Notes: generated from the sequence alone by a model not told the origin. A DNA stretch of 64,000 nucleotides from an uncultured Dorea sp. (GCA_910584575.1 CAJUBG010000001.1:70496-134495), one strand, 5' to 3'. Positions 16,567-26,630 are shown, counted from the first letter of the stretch. Numbers and translations are program-made.

Positions 16567-17373
16567 CTAATCCTCTCGTGTTGCATTCACTAACCATCTC
16601 TGGTTGGGCGAATCGGCAATACACGTAGAAAGTGTAAGTATCCCTGTTTCAAATGTAACATTAACATCCATATTCACATGTCCGTCAATGCTACTTCTAA
16701 GTTCGTCCAGATATTTCTGGAAATAATCCTGTTCATAAAAATTATAATTCCCCATCAGATAGCGGTCATCAAAAGCAACTGCCGCAAATACTCTATATTT
16801 CAAAGTCCTGTCCGGAAGATAGATATATACATACGGATTATTGTTAAAGAACTCCTGTTCCTCATACTTATGAAGATCCGCAAACATGCTTCCATTCTTC
16901 ATATCATGTCCATATACGACATTCACCGGATCGTTAAAATCAGTCTTGTTATATTTCTCCGTATAGATAGTTCCCGGAAGTCCCTCTTTCTTCTCAATCG
17001 TATGATTCAGATAATAGTCGTCAGGCTCGGTAGCACTCTGCAGTATCGGATAATCCACATTCGTCCCCGGAATCCAAATCCATGCATACACATCCGGATT
17101 CGTCCCTTGCGCAGCAGCAAAATCAATCTTGCGATACATTGGGTCATTGGGGTCTACATCCACAGAAACTTCTTCCTTTAACTTATCATACTGTTCCTGC
17201 GTTTTCTCCGGATCTGCTGTCTTCGCCTGTTCAGCAGCAACCTCCGCCTTCTTATTGTTGCTGGAATGCATATAAAATCCAACACCAGCTCCTGCAACCA
17301 ATACTAACACGACTGCAAGAATAATAATCAGCTTTCCATTACCTGACTTCTTATTTCTTTTATCCTGGTCCAT
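16567..17373 (-). CDS. Class B sortase
   Basis: Transpeptidase that joins surface proteins to peptidoglycan. About 268 residues with an N-terminal membrane anchor (LIIILAVVLVLVAGAGV) and an extracellular domain. Catalytic residues are visible: His in YGHDMKNGSMF, Cys in LTLSTC near residue 245, and Arg in NQRWLV near 260. WIWIPGTNVDYPI is the class B opening block. ATG at 17373 is preceded by GGAGG at eight bases; the frame upstream of it lacks such spacing. It sits between the LCP gene and the SPKTG protein gene. Confidence 0.92.
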   Translation of the reverse strand: MDQDKRNKKSGNGKLIIILAVVLVLVAGAGVGFYMHSSNNKKAEVAAEQAKTADPEKTQEQYDKLKEEVSVDVDPNDPMYRKIDFAAAQGTNPDVYAWIWIPGTNVDYPILQSATEPDDYYLNHTIEKKEGLPGTIYTEKYNKTDFNDPVNVVYGHDMKNGSMFADLHKYEEQEFFNNNPYVYIYLPDRTLKYRVFAAVAFDDRYLMGNYNFYEQDYFQKYLDELRSSIDGHVNMDVNVTFETGILTLSTCIADSPNQRWLVNATRED

Positions 17374-17422
17374 TGGTATCTCCTCCCTGACTTTCTCTTT
17401 CATTATCTTACATTCCTACTAT

Positions 17423-18622
17423 CTATGGAATCTCCTTGTAGAAATTATTAATCACAATCTCTTTCAACTGGTCAGAATTGACATGATACTCCTCATAGAC
17501 TCCCGGCTGAGTAATCTCACCAGGAATCATAATCATATCCTCTCCCGACAGATTCACCTCCAACAGCTTCGGAACCAGATAAGCAATATCCTCCACTGTA
17601 ATATTCGTGCACATCTTTCCCTGCAAGCTCTGGTAAATCGTAACCGGCAATGTCATGTTATCCCTAACAACATTCTTCGCTGTCGCAAAGTAGTTACTGA
17701 TATACTGCTTCTGACGTTCCAGCCTTCCCATACTGCTTCCAAAAACATTCGTATCACGATGGCGTACATACTCCAACGTCTGGTCGCCTTGCAGATGAAT
17801 GGTCTCACCTGGCTGATACGTCTTAGATCCAATCTTAATCTCCTCCAACGCCTGTACATCAACACCGCCGATTGCATCATTCAAAATAGGAAGCGCTTCA
17901 AAATTAATCGAACAGTAACGCTGTATCGGAAGCTTAAACAACAGATTAGAAACCGTCTCTACCATCAACTCACAGCTTGCTGTTGCAGACTGTCCATATG
18001 CATATTGTAATGTAAGCTGTTGATTCTCGTTCCTCACGAAATATCCAGCCGAATCAACCACCTTCACCGGCACAATCGTATCTCTCGGAATTGCCAGCAA
18101 TTTGATCTTCCCAGTCTCCACATTGATACTAATTAATATGTTCGCATCCGACAAGCCTTCGCTTCCAGTTGCTCTTTTTTCCTCAATCGGAAGATCTTTA
18201 TCTATTCCCATACAGAGAAAATTAATTACATTCTCATCATACTGGTACTTCTTACCGTTATATGTAACAAAGAGTCCCTCCGGCGCCTCTGCCGAATCCG
18301 CTGCATCCGGAACCTCTGTCTTAAGATTCTTTTCACCTTGAGCGCGCAAATAGAAGAAGCCGCCCGTCAGTCCTGCAATACCGACCACTATAATCGTTAC
18401 CAGACCCAACATAACCTTCTTCCATCTCTTTAGGGAATGATGTCTCTTATGCTTATCATGCTTATGTCTGTGCCTGTGCTTATGGCCATGCTCATCATCC
18501 CAAGAGTTATCGTCATCAAGAGGCCTGTCGTCGAAAGAATCCTCATAAAGGACTTCGATTGAAAAATCCGAGGAATCCCCTGAACTATCCACTTCGGGGA
18601 AAAGGTCGTTATTTTTTTTCAT
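17423..18622 (-). CDS. LytR-CpsA-Psr (LCP) family protein with His-rich cytoplasmic tail
   Basis: LCP enzymes attach glycopolymers to peptidoglycan at the membrane outer face. About 399 residues. The acidic N-terminus is followed by a His-rich stretch (nine His in 18 residues, about 45-62), a membrane segment at about 70-92, and an extracellular LCP domain with IPRDTIV near 176, YAYGQ near 205, and the Arg-rich VRHRDTNVFGSSMGRLERQKQ segment near 286-306. These Asp and Arg residues bind the polyprenyl pyrophosphate. ATG at 18622 follows GGAGG. First gene of the sortase operon, driven by a consensus promoter. Confidence 0.92.
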   Translation of the reverse strand: MKKNNDLFPEVDSSGDSSDFSIEVLYEDSFDDRPLDDDNSWDDEHGHKHRHRHKHDKHKRHHSLKRWKKVMLGLVTIIVVGIAGLTGGFFYLRAQGEKNLKTEVPDAADSAEAPEGLFVTYNGKKYQYDENVINFLCMGIDKDLPIEEKRATGSEGLSDANILISINVETGKIKLLAIPRDTIVPVKVVDSAGYFVRNENQQLTLQYAYGQSATASCELMVETVSNLLFKLPIQRYCSINFEALPILNDAIGGVDVQALEEIKIGSKTYQPGETIHLQGDQTLEYVRHRDTNVFGSSMGRLERQKQYISNYFATAKNVVRDNMTLPVTIYQSLQGKMCTNITVEDIAYLVPKLLEVNLSGEDMIMIPGEITQPGVYEEYHVNSDQLKEIVINNFYKEIP

Positions 18623-18678
18623 CTTTGCCTCCACATATCAGTCAACTGCAAAAAACAAATAATTGCTTTCTACTAAGA

Positions 18679-18706
18679 ATTATACTTTATTTCTTATGAA
18701 TGTCAA
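18679..18706 (-). promoter_or_regulatory. Consensus SigA promoter of the LCP-sortase operon
   Basis: On the minus strand a perfect TTGACA (18701-18706) and perfect TATAAT (18679-18684) are spaced by 16 bp, 56 bp before the LCP start. Confidence 0.8.
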
Positions 18707-18800
18707 GTGAAAAAGAAAAGTTTTATTTGAAATAAATGACAAAATTATATTCCAGAGAGGGATGCTATCCTGCTATATTTACCAAAACACGCGATTATTC

Positions 18801-18830
18801 AAGGAGAGGAGAGACTCCCCTCTCCTTTTT
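18801..18830 (+). terminator. Hairpin with plus-strand T-run, no plus-strand gene upstream
   Basis: GGAGAGG...CCTCTCC followed by TTTTT reads as a plus-strand terminator. The flanking genes run away (LCP) and toward it on the minus strand (clpB). On the minus strand it is followed only by TTGAATAAT, so it may end clpB weakly or end an unseen small RNA. Confidence 0.6.
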
Positions 18831-18910
18831 ATCTCACATGCTTCCTAATGAAAAATTATCCCAAAATATTTCGCCGGATACAACACAGTCCCTATACGAA
18901 GAAAAGCCGG

Positions 18911-21493
18911 TTAATTCGTGCCTGCTTCCAGTTTTCCGTCCTTTACATCCAGTACAATCGTATCCTGCGCGCCTACGTCTCCCTTAAGCATCAGCCTTGC
19001 CGCCATTGTCTCCACGTTCTTCTGCAGAAAACGCTTTAGCGGCCTTGCCCCGTAGGTAGGGTCATATCCGCCCTCAACCACATAATCCTTTGCCGCCTCT
19101 GTGAGAGCAATGGAAATCTCCCTGTCTGACAGACGTTTATTCACATCTGCTATCAACAAATCAATTATATGATAAATATCTGTTTTCGTCAACGGCTTAA
19201 ACAGAATCGTCTCGTCCAGCCGATTTAAAAATTCCGGCCTGAAATGCGCCCGCAGGTCCTCCATTACCATTCTCTGGCTTTCCACGCTGATGTTCCCTTC
19301 TGAGTCGATTCCTTCTAGTAAATAAGATGAGCCGATATTCGAGGTCATAATCAGGATTGTGTTCTTGAAATCTACGGTACGTCCCTGAGAGTCTGTAATT
19401 CTTCCGTCATCCAATACCTGCAACAATACGTTGAATACATCCGGATGGGCCTTCTCCACCTCGTCAAAGAGCACTACGGAATAAGGCTTCCTGCGGACTG
19501 CCTCCGTCAACTGGCCGCCCTCGTCATACCCCACATATCCCGGAGGAGCGCCGATTAACCTGGACACAGAGTATTTCTCCATATATTCGCTCATATCAAT
19601 CCGCACCATGTTACTCTCATCGTCAAACAAGCTCTCGGCAAGGGCCTTAGCAAGCTCGGTCTTTCCCACTCCCGTAGGCCCCAGGAACAGGAACGAACCA
19701 ATGGGCTTCGTAGGGTCTTTGATTCCTGCCTTAGAACGGATAATTGCCTCAGTCACCAGCTCTACCCCTTCATCCTGCCCAATGACTCGCTTGTGCAGTT
19801 CTTCCGCCAGATGAAGGGTCTTGCTGCGCTCGCTCTCATTTAACTTCGCAACCGGAATTCCTGTCCATCTGGATACGATTTTCCCAATCTCCTCATCCGT
19901 CACGCTCTCATGCACCAGTGATTTATCCTCGTCCTTTACCTTTGCCTCCTCTGCCTCCAGCTTCTTCTGTAACTGGGGCAGCCTGCCGTACTGCAGCTCT
20001 GCCGCCTTGTTTAAATCATAGGACTGCTGCGCCTTCTCAATATCCTTGTTTACCTGCTCGATTTCCTCCCTTAGCTTTCGGACGCGCTCGACATCAACCT
20101 TCTCATTGTCCCACTGTGCTTTCTTTCCTGCAAATTCCTCCCTTAGCTCTGCCAACTCCTGCTGCAAATGCTCAAGACGTTCACGGCTTAACCTGTCGTC
20201 CTCCTTCTTAAGCGCCGCCTCCTCAATCTCCATCTGCATAATCTTCCGCTTAAGCTCGTCAAGCTCAGTCGGCATGGAGTCAAGCTCAGTCTTAATCAGG
20301 GCGCAAGCCTCGTCTACCAGGTCGATTGCCTTATCCGGCAGGAAACGGTCTGAAATATACCTCTCCGACAGGGTAGCCGCCGCCACCAGCGCGCTGTCCG
20401 TTATCTTGACCCCGTGGAATACCTCGTAGCGCTCTTTCAGCCCCCGCAGAATAGAAATGGCATCCTCCACCGTCGGCTCATCCACCATCACCGGCTGAAA
20501 ACGGCGTTCCAGGGCGGCGTCCTTCTCAATATACTGCCGGTATTCATCCAGAGTCGTTGCACCGATACAATGAAGCTCTCCTCTTGCCAGCATTGGCTTA
20601 AGCATATTGCCCGCATCCATTGCGCCGTCCGTCTTGCCAGCGCCCACGATGGTGTGCAGCTCGTCGATAAACAGGATAATCCTGCCGTCGCTGTTTTTAA
20701 CGTCCTCCAATACTGCCTTCAGACGTTCCTCAAACTCGCCTCGGTATTTCGCACCCGCCACCAGTGCGCCCATGTCTAATGAAAAAATGGTCTTATCCTT
20801 CAGGCCCTCCGGCACGTCGCCCCGAACGATTCTTTGTGCCAGCCCTTCTACAACCGCCGTCTTGCCAACACCAGGCTCTCCAATCAGAACGGGATTGTTC
20901 TTCGTCTTTCGGGATAGGATACGGATCACGTTGCGAATCTCGGAATCTCGGCCGATTACAGGGTCTAATTTCTGTTCCCTGGCACGCTCTACAAGGTCTG
21001 AACCATATTTATTCAAAGTGTCATAGGTGTCCTCAGGATTATCACTGGTCACGCGCTGATTGCCTCTGACCGTGGATAAAACCTTTAGGAAATCATCCCT
21101 CTTGATACCCATTTCCCGAAAAACTGCCTTAAGCTCTCTGTTGGGATATCTCAGAAGCGACAGGAAAATATGCTCGACGGATACATATTCGTCTCCCATC
21201 TGCCTTGCTTCGTCCTCGGCGTGAATCAATACTTTATTCAAGTCCTGGCCGACATACTGCTGGCCGCCCTGTACCTTGGTGCGTTTCCTGAGCGCCTCCT
21301 CCGTCCGGTTGATGATTGTGTTCTTGTCGATTCCCATTTTCTCCATAAGCTTGAGAATCAGACTGTCCTCCTGGGTCAGCAGCGCGTAAAGGAGATGCTC
21401 TTGTTCTATCTCCTGGTTGCCGTATTCTAGCGCCGTGCGCTCACAATTCTGGACTGCCTGCATAGACTTCTGCGTAAATTTATTTATATTCAT
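18911..21493 (-). CDS. clpB: ClpB ATP-dependent disaggregase
   Basis: Hsp100 chaperone that pulls apart protein aggregates with DnaK. 860 residues, the full length. N-terminal Clp repeat domain (1-150), first AAA+ module with GEPGVGKT near 200, a coiled-coil middle domain near 400-525 that distinguishes ClpB from ClpA/C, and a second AAA+ module with GPTGVGKT near 605 and a C-terminal D2 domain. The promoter is overlapped by a CIRCE element, which puts the gene under HrcA heat-shock repression. Confidence 0.97.
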   Translation of the reverse strand: MNINKFTQKSMQAVQNCERTALEYGNQEIEQEHLLYALLTQEDSLILKLMEKMGIDKNTIINRTEEALRKRTKVQGGQQYVGQDLNKVLIHAEDEARQMGDEYVSVEHIFLSLLRYPNRELKAVFREMGIKRDDFLKVLSTVRGNQRVTSDNPEDTYDTLNKYGSDLVERAREQKLDPVIGRDSEIRNVIRILSRKTKNNPVLIGEPGVGKTAVVEGLAQRIVRGDVPEGLKDKTIFSLDMGALVAGAKYRGEFEERLKAVLEDVKNSDGRIILFIDELHTIVGAGKTDGAMDAGNMLKPMLARGELHCIGATTLDEYRQYIEKDAALERRFQPVMVDEPTVEDAISILRGLKERYEVFHGVKITDSALVAAATLSERYISDRFLPDKAIDLVDEACALIKTELDSMPTELDELKRKIMQMEIEEAALKKEDDRLSRERLEHLQQELAELREEFAGKKAQWDNEKVDVERVRKLREEIEQVNKDIEKAQQSYDLNKAAELQYGRLPQLQKKLEAEEAKVKDEDKSLVHESVTDEEIGKIVSRWTGIPVAKLNESERSKTLHLAEELHKRVIGQDEGVELVTEAIIRSKAGIKDPTKPIGSFLFLGPTGVGKTELAKALAESLFDDESNMVRIDMSEYMEKYSVSRLIGAPPGYVGYDEGGQLTEAVRRKPYSVVLFDEVEKAHPDVFNVLLQVLDDGRITDSQGRTVDFKNTILIMTSNIGSSYLLEGIDSEGNISVESQRMVMEDLRAHFRPEFLNRLDETILFKPLTKTDIYHIIDLLIADVNKRLSDREISIALTEAAKDYVVEGGYDPTYGARPLKRFLQKNVETMAARLMLKGDVGAQDTIVLDVKDGKLEAGTN

Positions 21494-21545
21494 AGTACAG
21501 CCTCCTTTTTAATGCTGAATTGGTTGGTGTTCTATTTACAATATA

Positions 21546-21574
21546 ACATTAACGCATTTTGTTAGCACTGTCAA
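21546..21574 (-). promoter_or_regulatory. clpB promoter overlapping CIRCE
   Basis: On the minus strand TTGACA (21569-21574) and TAATGT (21546-21551) are spaced by 17 bp. The -35 box lies inside the CIRCE element, so bound HrcA would exclude RNA polymerase. Confidence 0.7.
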
Positions 21575-21588
21575 GCGTCGAGTGCTAA
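21562..21588. promoter_or_regulatory. CIRCE element (HrcA operator)
   Basis: TTAGCACTG, nine bases, GAGTGCTAA: the CIRCE inverted repeat (TTAGCACTC-N9-GAGTGCTAA) with one mismatch in the left arm, about 70 bp upstream of clpB. Confidence 0.9.
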
Positions 21589-21605
21589 TTCATTTATAAA
21601 TATTC

Positions 21606-21666
21606 TATAAAAGCTGCAATGTGAAGCGTCCGCTTTCTACCGGCCATCCGCTTCACATCACAGCTT
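21606..21666 (-). terminator. Terminator of trxA
   Basis: Long hairpin with arms 21611-21628 and 21649-21666 (16 of 18 paired) followed on the minus strand by TTTATAG, 10 bp past the trxA stop. Confidence 0.8.
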
Positions 21667-21676
21667 CATTCCCGCT

Positions 21677-21985
21677 TTATTTAAGCATGTCCAGAATCTC
21701 GTCCTTGGGCTTCGCCCCCACGTCCCGTCTGACAGCCTCCCCATTCTTGAACACCATCAGCGTCGGAATCGACATTACCCGATACTCTTTGGCTAACTCC
21801 GGATTGGCGTCTACGTCCACTTTACAGATCTTTGCATCCGTAACCTCGTTCCCAATCTCCTCAATCACAGGCCCCACCATCTGGCACGGCCCGCACCAGG
21901 TCGCCCAGAAATCCACCAGCACCGGTATTTGGGATTCCAATACCTCCTCCTTAAAATTGTCCTTTGTCAAATGTAATACTGCCAT
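21677..21985 (-). CDS. trxA: Thioredoxin
   Basis: 102-residue disulfide reductase. Active site WATWCGPCQ near residues 28-36, cis-Pro in SIPTLMVF near 73-80, and normal thioredoxin fold length. Monocistronic with a strong terminator. It lies divergent to the sigma factor gene at 22146. No thioredoxin reductase is in the window. Confidence 0.96.
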   Translation of the reverse strand: MAVLHLTKDNFKEEVLESQIPVLVDFWATWCGPCQMVGPVIEEIGNEVTDAKICKVDVDANPELAKEYRVMSIPTLMVFKNGEAVRRDVGAKPKDEILDMLK

Positions 21986-22145
21986 CTCTTTTCTTCCTTT
22001 CTTTCATTAAATTATATCCTGCATCTTATTATAACCCATTTTCACTTACAATTTTAATAAATTTTCTAAAAATATTGTATAATCTTTGTAACAAAACAAA
22101 ACTTCATGCGTCTAATAGGCAGATATGGAACAAGGGGGTGAGGGA

Positions 22146-22625
22146 ATGAAGATTGATTTTGAAGAACTTTACGAGCGTTTTTTCAAGGACGTGTATCTGT
22201 TCGTCCTGGCAATGAGTAAGGATTCGTACATTGCCGAAGAAATCACCCAGGAGACATTCTTCAAAGCATTGAAGGAGATTAAGCATTTCCGTGGAAATTG
22301 CTCTGTCAAATCCTGGCTCTGCCAGATTGCCAAGAATCTCTATATCTCCGATACCCGCAGGAAAAAGCCGGTCCATTCCGAGAACCTTAATGAGCTGCCT
22401 TCTCACTCGGATGTAGAGAATACCTGTATTCAGAAGGACGAGGCTCTTTCCATCTATAAAGTCCTTCACTGTCTAAGCGAACCTTATAAGGAGGTCTTTA
22501 CCCTGCGGGTGTTGGGAGACTTAAGCTTCAAGGAGATTGCAGAAATCTTTGACAAGCAGGAAAACTGGGCAAGAGTCACCTACCATCGTGCAAGGCTTAA
22601 AGTGCGCGAACATATCTCCAAGTAA
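22146..22625 (+). CDS. ECF-type RNA polymerase sigma factor
   Basis: About 159 residues with region 2 (LYERFFKDVYLFVLAMSKD and AEEITQETFFKALKEI) and region 4 (LSEPYKEVFTLRVLGDLSFKEIAEIF) and no regions 1 or 3, as in extracytoplasmic-function sigma factors. The ATG at 22146 follows a GGGGGTGAGGGA stretch. The next gene, 54 bp downstream, encodes a zinc-finger membrane protein that is its probable anti-sigma factor. Confidence 0.9.
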   Translation: MKIDFEELYERFFKDVYLFVLAMSKDSYIAEEITQETFFKALKEIKHFRGNCSVKSWLCQIAKNLYISDTRRKKPVHSENLNELPSHSDVENTCIQKDEALSIYKVLHCLSEPYKEVFTLRVLGDLSFKEIAEIFDKQENWARVTYHRARLKVREHISK

Positions 22626-22679
22626 CATGCCAAAACAGAAAAAATGCCGCTGATTACACGCGGCGGAAAGGAGACGATT

Positions 22680-23546
22680 ATGAAGCAAATACCCTGTGAT
22701 ATTATCAAAGACCTGCTGCCACTGTACAAAGACCATGTGTGCAGCGAAAAGACAAAGGAGTTGATTGAGAACCATCTGCCGGAATGTGAGAGTTGCCGGG
22801 AATACCTTGAAGCCATGGAGGCAGACCTTCCGCCTGTCACCCTCGCGCCGGACGGCACAGAGACGCCGGGAAATATTACTGCCTCGCTGGCCTTTGAAGA
22901 TATGGAGATATTCCAAAAAATCGCGCGCAGGATGAACTGGATGAAGGTTACAATCGGCTTTTTTGCGGTAATCATTACCCTTATGGTAATCTCACTCCTT
23001 AACACGATATCCGGTGAATATATTGCGAAGCTTCCTATATTTGACAAACGCATTGCAGTAGAAGACATCCGCGTCACAGAGCTTTACGAACTGGACGACG
23101 GCAATCTTTATGTAACGTTAGAAAGCAAGCTTCCCTGCGATATCAGCTCTTACGGCGCTATTTCTTCACCGGACGGTAAGTATTATACAGAAGCTTATGA
23201 CAACGGACAGAGTTCTATATCCTTTAAGAAAACTACCGTATTGGAGAAAATCTTTCTCAATCATTTATCTTTCAAGGAGTATTCCTTTGTTATTCCGCGT
23301 CAGGAGATTGTCGAATCAGAGGAAGGTTCTGTTGTCCATAAGAACACGCTCATTTATTATGAAGGGAAAGATAATGAGCAGCTTACTCTCTGGAAGGAGG
23401 GACAGGAGATTGAAGCTGCGCCTGATTTAGTTGAGAGGAGGGTTCAGCAGCAGGAAATCAGGGAAAAAACCGGAACCGACGAACAGACGGACTATGAAAT
23501 ATCAACGAGATATAAAGATAATATTCTGGTACTATGTATTGATTAG
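22680..23546 (+). CDS. Zinc-finger (zf-HC2) membrane anti-sigma factor
   Basis: About 288 residues. The N-terminal cytoplasmic zinc finger has the HxxxCxxC anti-sigma motif in ENHLPECESC near residues 30-40, with an earlier Cys in DHVCSEK. One membrane segment lies near 92-112 (VTIGFFAVIITLMVISLL), followed by an extracellular domain of about 170 residues of unknown type. The start at 22680 follows AAAGGAG. Its place after the sigma factor gene supports the anti-sigma role; the sensed signal is unknown. Confidence 0.85.
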   Translation: MKQIPCDIIKDLLPLYKDHVCSEKTKELIENHLPECESCREYLEAMEADLPPVTLAPDGTETPGNITASLAFEDMEIFQKIARRMNWMKVTIGFFAVIITLMVISLLNTISGEYIAKLPIFDKRIAVEDIRVTELYELDDGNLYVTLESKLPCDISSYGAISSPDGKYYTEAYDNGQSSISFKKTTVLEKIFLNHLSFKEYSFVIPRQEIVESEEGSVVHKNTLIYYEGKDNEQLTLWKEGQEIEAAPDLVERRVQQQEIREKTGTDEQTDYEISTRYKDNILVLCID

Positions 23547-23624
23547 TCAATATTTTGTCTATTATGCAATCTACTAATTCTTGGCATTTTCTTTACAGGA
23601 AGTATAGTCATTGCGACAGTGATT

Positions 23625-23633
23625 TGGTATAAT
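23625..23633 (+). promoter_or_regulatory. Extended -10 promoter before the EAL receptor gene
   Basis: TGGTATAAT (TGn plus perfect TATAAT) 75 bp before the start. No clear -35, as is common with extended -10 promoters. Confidence 0.5.
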
Positions 23634-23707
23634 AGATAAAAATCCCGTATTTGCTTAACGGTTGGGGGCCATTCAGTTTGCGGGGGATAGAAAGGGATGT
23701 TAGCGCA

Positions 23708-26608
23708 ATGAAAACCAGAAGATTGAAACGAAGTGTGACAATTTTTCTATGCCTGATACTGGCAGTATGCATATCTGCCCAAGTTACGACAAGCACTGTC
23801 CGCGCAGATGGAAAACGTACTGTAAAGGTCGCATTTTTCCCTATGAACGGATACCATATAACGGAGGAGGACGGAAGCCTCAGCGGTATGGACGTGGAGT
23901 ACCTGGAGGCGCTGTGCAACTATGCCAACTGGGAGATTGAATATGTGGAGTGCGAGGACTGGGATTCAGCGCTTAAACTGGTCACTGACCATAAGGCGGA
24001 TCTTGTAGGAAGCGCCCAGTATTCGGCAGAACGGGCGGCTTCCTACCAGTATGCGGATCTTTCCAGCGGATATACCTTTGGCATCATAGCCACGAATCCA
24101 AACAGTAGCCTGGCATACGAGGATTTTGAAGCCATGAGGGAAATCACCTTTGGTATGGTACGCACCTATGTACGCAGGGAGGAATTTCTGGGCTATCTTG
24201 CCGACAATGGGATTACCTCTCCCAAGATCAGGGAGTATAATTCCACGGCAGACCTGCAAAAAGCGCTGGATGACGGCGAAGTGGATGCATTAGTTCATAC
24301 TTTTATGGAAATCAAAGAGGGACAACGTCTGATCGGGCGTTTTGCCCCCAGGCCCTTCTACTATATCTCCTACCAGGGAAACGACGACGTTATGCGCGAG
24401 CTGAACAACGCCATTGCCGATCTAAAGATGAACGAGCCTGAGCTTGAGACACAACTGATGAACAGATTTTATCAGAGCAAGCTGGACAAGACGGTTGTAT
24501 TTACATTGGAGGAAAAGGCTTATCTGGCCGAGACAGACACAATCAACGTTGGATACCTGGACAGCTATTACCCCTTTGTCTATGAGGAGGACGGTGAATG
24601 TAAGGGACTGACAAAAGAGATGCTGGAGGGAATTGCCGCGCTTACCGGACTTACCATTTCCTGGCAAAAGGTGGAAAACCCGCAGGCGGCGAGCAATGCC
24701 CTGGAGAATGGTGAGCTTGACGTTATGTCTTACTGTGTCCACGCCGAGGGTGACTCGCACGCCCACCAGCTTTCCAAGATCAAAGACTATGTACAGGTTC
24801 CTATGGTATTTGTTACGAAGGAACGGATGGATTTAGAGTCAATCCGGACCCTGGCAACCGTTGATTATCTGTCTGATAAGGCGGCTGGACTAATCGGCTC
24901 GGCAGACATTTCCCTTCAAATATATGATACTCCTAAGGACTGCCTGGATGCCGTGAAGGATAAGAAAGCGGATGCCTTACTGTGCGACGGTTATCTGACG
25001 GAATATCTTCTAAGCTCACAGATGCGTTATTATGACCTGGAGATTAAAAGTGTGCTGAGCGACGGGCTTGGGATTTCAATGACTGTCCGAAGCGATAGCC
25101 CTGAGCTTGCAGGCATACTGAATAAGACTCTGCTGACCATAGACGCGCGGGCCATCAGCGACTATATGCTGGAGAGCAACGTGTATTCTCTGGCAAGCGT
25201 GGGGATTTTCATACAAGAACACAGTGTCGCTATCATCCTGATCCTTATTTTGCTTATGATTATTATTGTATTGGTCGCAGTGCATATCATACGGGATACG
25301 CGAAAGATACAGCAGTTGATGTATAAGGATGTAGAGATTGACATTGGAAACCTGAATTATCTGATCTATGCAGGTAAGAAGGATATTCTGCCAGACCGAG
25401 GCGCACAGCAGTATGCCATTGTTTACCTCAATATCTCACAGTTTCAGCGTTACAAGGTAATCTATGGATGGAGTAACGGCCAAAAGCTTCTGGCGTTGAT
25501 TGCAGACGCCCTGTCACAATGTATTGATGGAAAGCACGAGATTTGTGCAAAGGCAGACGGAGCACATTTTGCAATGCTTTTGTCTGATGAGAATGGCGAT
25601 ATAGCAGAAAGAGTCCGAAAGCTTCGGCAATTTATAGAAGATCGCATTTTCCAGACGATTGAAAGCCGGATTGAGGTTCAGATGGGAATCTATTTTATAC
25701 CGCCGGACAGCGACGATCTGCGGGGGGCGATTGACTGTGCAAGCCAGGCAATCGATTTTATACAGAATGACAATACAGAGAATATCCAGATCTATGACGA
25801 GGCTCTTGAAAAAGCGATCCGCGAACGGCATGACAGGGAAAGGCTTCTGGATTCTGTTAATATTGACGAGAATTTTGTTACCTACTACCAGGCAAAGGTG
25901 GATGTAAACACGGAGGAAATTGTGGGCGCCGAGGCATTGGTGCGTTTCCTGGACCCGACGGCTTCAGGCATGGTCCGTTCTCCCTGGTTCTTTATTTCTT
26001 ACTATGAACAGACCGGAAAGGTGACGGAGATTGATTTCTTTGTACTCCGATGCGCGTGTAAGATGCTCCGCCGGCGAATAGACAACGGGGAAAAGGTTGT
26101 GACCATCTCCTGTAATTTTTCCAGAATGCATTTTGTCAAACCTGATTTTGCCAAACGCTTCGAGCAGGTATTGAATGAGTTTGGTATTCCGAAGGAGTTA
26201 ATCGAAGTTGAGATTACGGAAACTCTCGTCATGGAGGAGATGGAGGAGAAGCTTGCCAAACAGACATTGGATGACCTCCATACAAAGGGAATAAGGCTTT
26301 CGATTGATGACTTTGGCGCCGGCTATTCTTCCCTGGGCGTAATCGAGAAGATTCCTGCTTCTGTAATCAAGCTGGACCGTTCCTTCCTTCTCAATCAGGA
26401 GGACAGAGAACGCCAGGTGAAGATTATGAAAAGTATCGTAGATCTTGCGGATAATCTTGGTTCACAGATCGTATGCGAAGGCGTGGAGACGGATGCGGAT
26501 GTGGAGTTGATGCGGGAGATTGGCGCGCGTGTTGCGCAAGGATACCGCTATGCCAAGCCGGTTCCGGAGAAGGCGTTTGAGGAAAAACTGTCCCAGAGCC
26601 AGGGATAA
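23708..26608 (+). CDS. Membrane c-di-GMP phosphodiesterase with two periplasmic-type binding domains
   Basis: About 966 residues. A signal sequence (1-33) is followed by two tandem solute-binding (SBP_bac_3-like) domains at about 38-255 and 275-490, a membrane segment near 508-530, a degenerate GGDEF domain (ADGAHF near 615 where GGDEF should be) and an EAL domain from about 715. The EAL residues are intact: GAEALVRF, CNFS, EVEITET, DDFGAGYSS, IKLDRS, CEGVE and QGYR. It should therefore degrade c-di-GMP in response to external ligands, perhaps amino acids. ATG chosen at 23708 because it begins a basic signal peptide (MKTRRLKR). Confidence 0.9.
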   Translation: MKTRRLKRSVTIFLCLILAVCISAQVTTSTVRADGKRTVKVAFFPMNGYHITEEDGSLSGMDVEYLEALCNYANWEIEYVECEDWDSALKLVTDHKADLVGSAQYSAERAASYQYADLSSGYTFGIIATNPNSSLAYEDFEAMREITFGMVRTYVRREEFLGYLADNGITSPKIREYNSTADLQKALDDGEVDALVHTFMEIKEGQRLIGRFAPRPFYYISYQGNDDVMRELNNAIADLKMNEPELETQLMNRFYQSKLDKTVVFTLEEKAYLAETDTINVGYLDSYYPFVYEEDGECKGLTKEMLEGIAALTGLTISWQKVENPQAASNALENGELDVMSYCVHAEGDSHAHQLSKIKDYVQVPMVFVTKERMDLESIRTLATVDYLSDKAAGLIGSADISLQIYDTPKDCLDAVKDKKADALLCDGYLTEYLLSSQMRYYDLEIKSVLSDGLGISMTVRSDSPELAGILNKTLLTIDARAISDYMLESNVYSLASVGIFIQEHSVAIILILILLMIIIVLVAVHIIRDTRKIQQLMYKDVEIDIGNLNYLIYAGKKDILPDRGAQQYAIVYLNISQFQRYKVIYGWSNGQKLLALIADALSQCIDGKHEICAKADGAHFAMLLSDENGDIAERVRKLRQFIEDRIFQTIESRIEVQMGIYFIPPDSDDLRGAIDCASQAIDFIQNDNTENIQIYDEALEKAIRERHDRERLLDSVNIDENFVTYYQAKVDVNTEEIVGAEALVRFLDPTASGMVRSPWFFISYYEQTGKVTEIDFFVLRCACKMLRRRIDNGEKVVTISCNFSRMHFVKPDFAKRFEQVLNEFGIPKELIEVEITETLVMEEMEEKLAKQTLDDLHTKGIRLSIDDFGAGYSSLGVIEKIPASVIKLDRSFLLNQEDRERQVKIMKSIVDLADNLGSQIVCEGVETDADVELMREIGARVAQGYRYAKPVPEKAFEEKLSQSQG

Positions 26609-26630
26609 TGAATACTTCTTCTGTCAGCAG

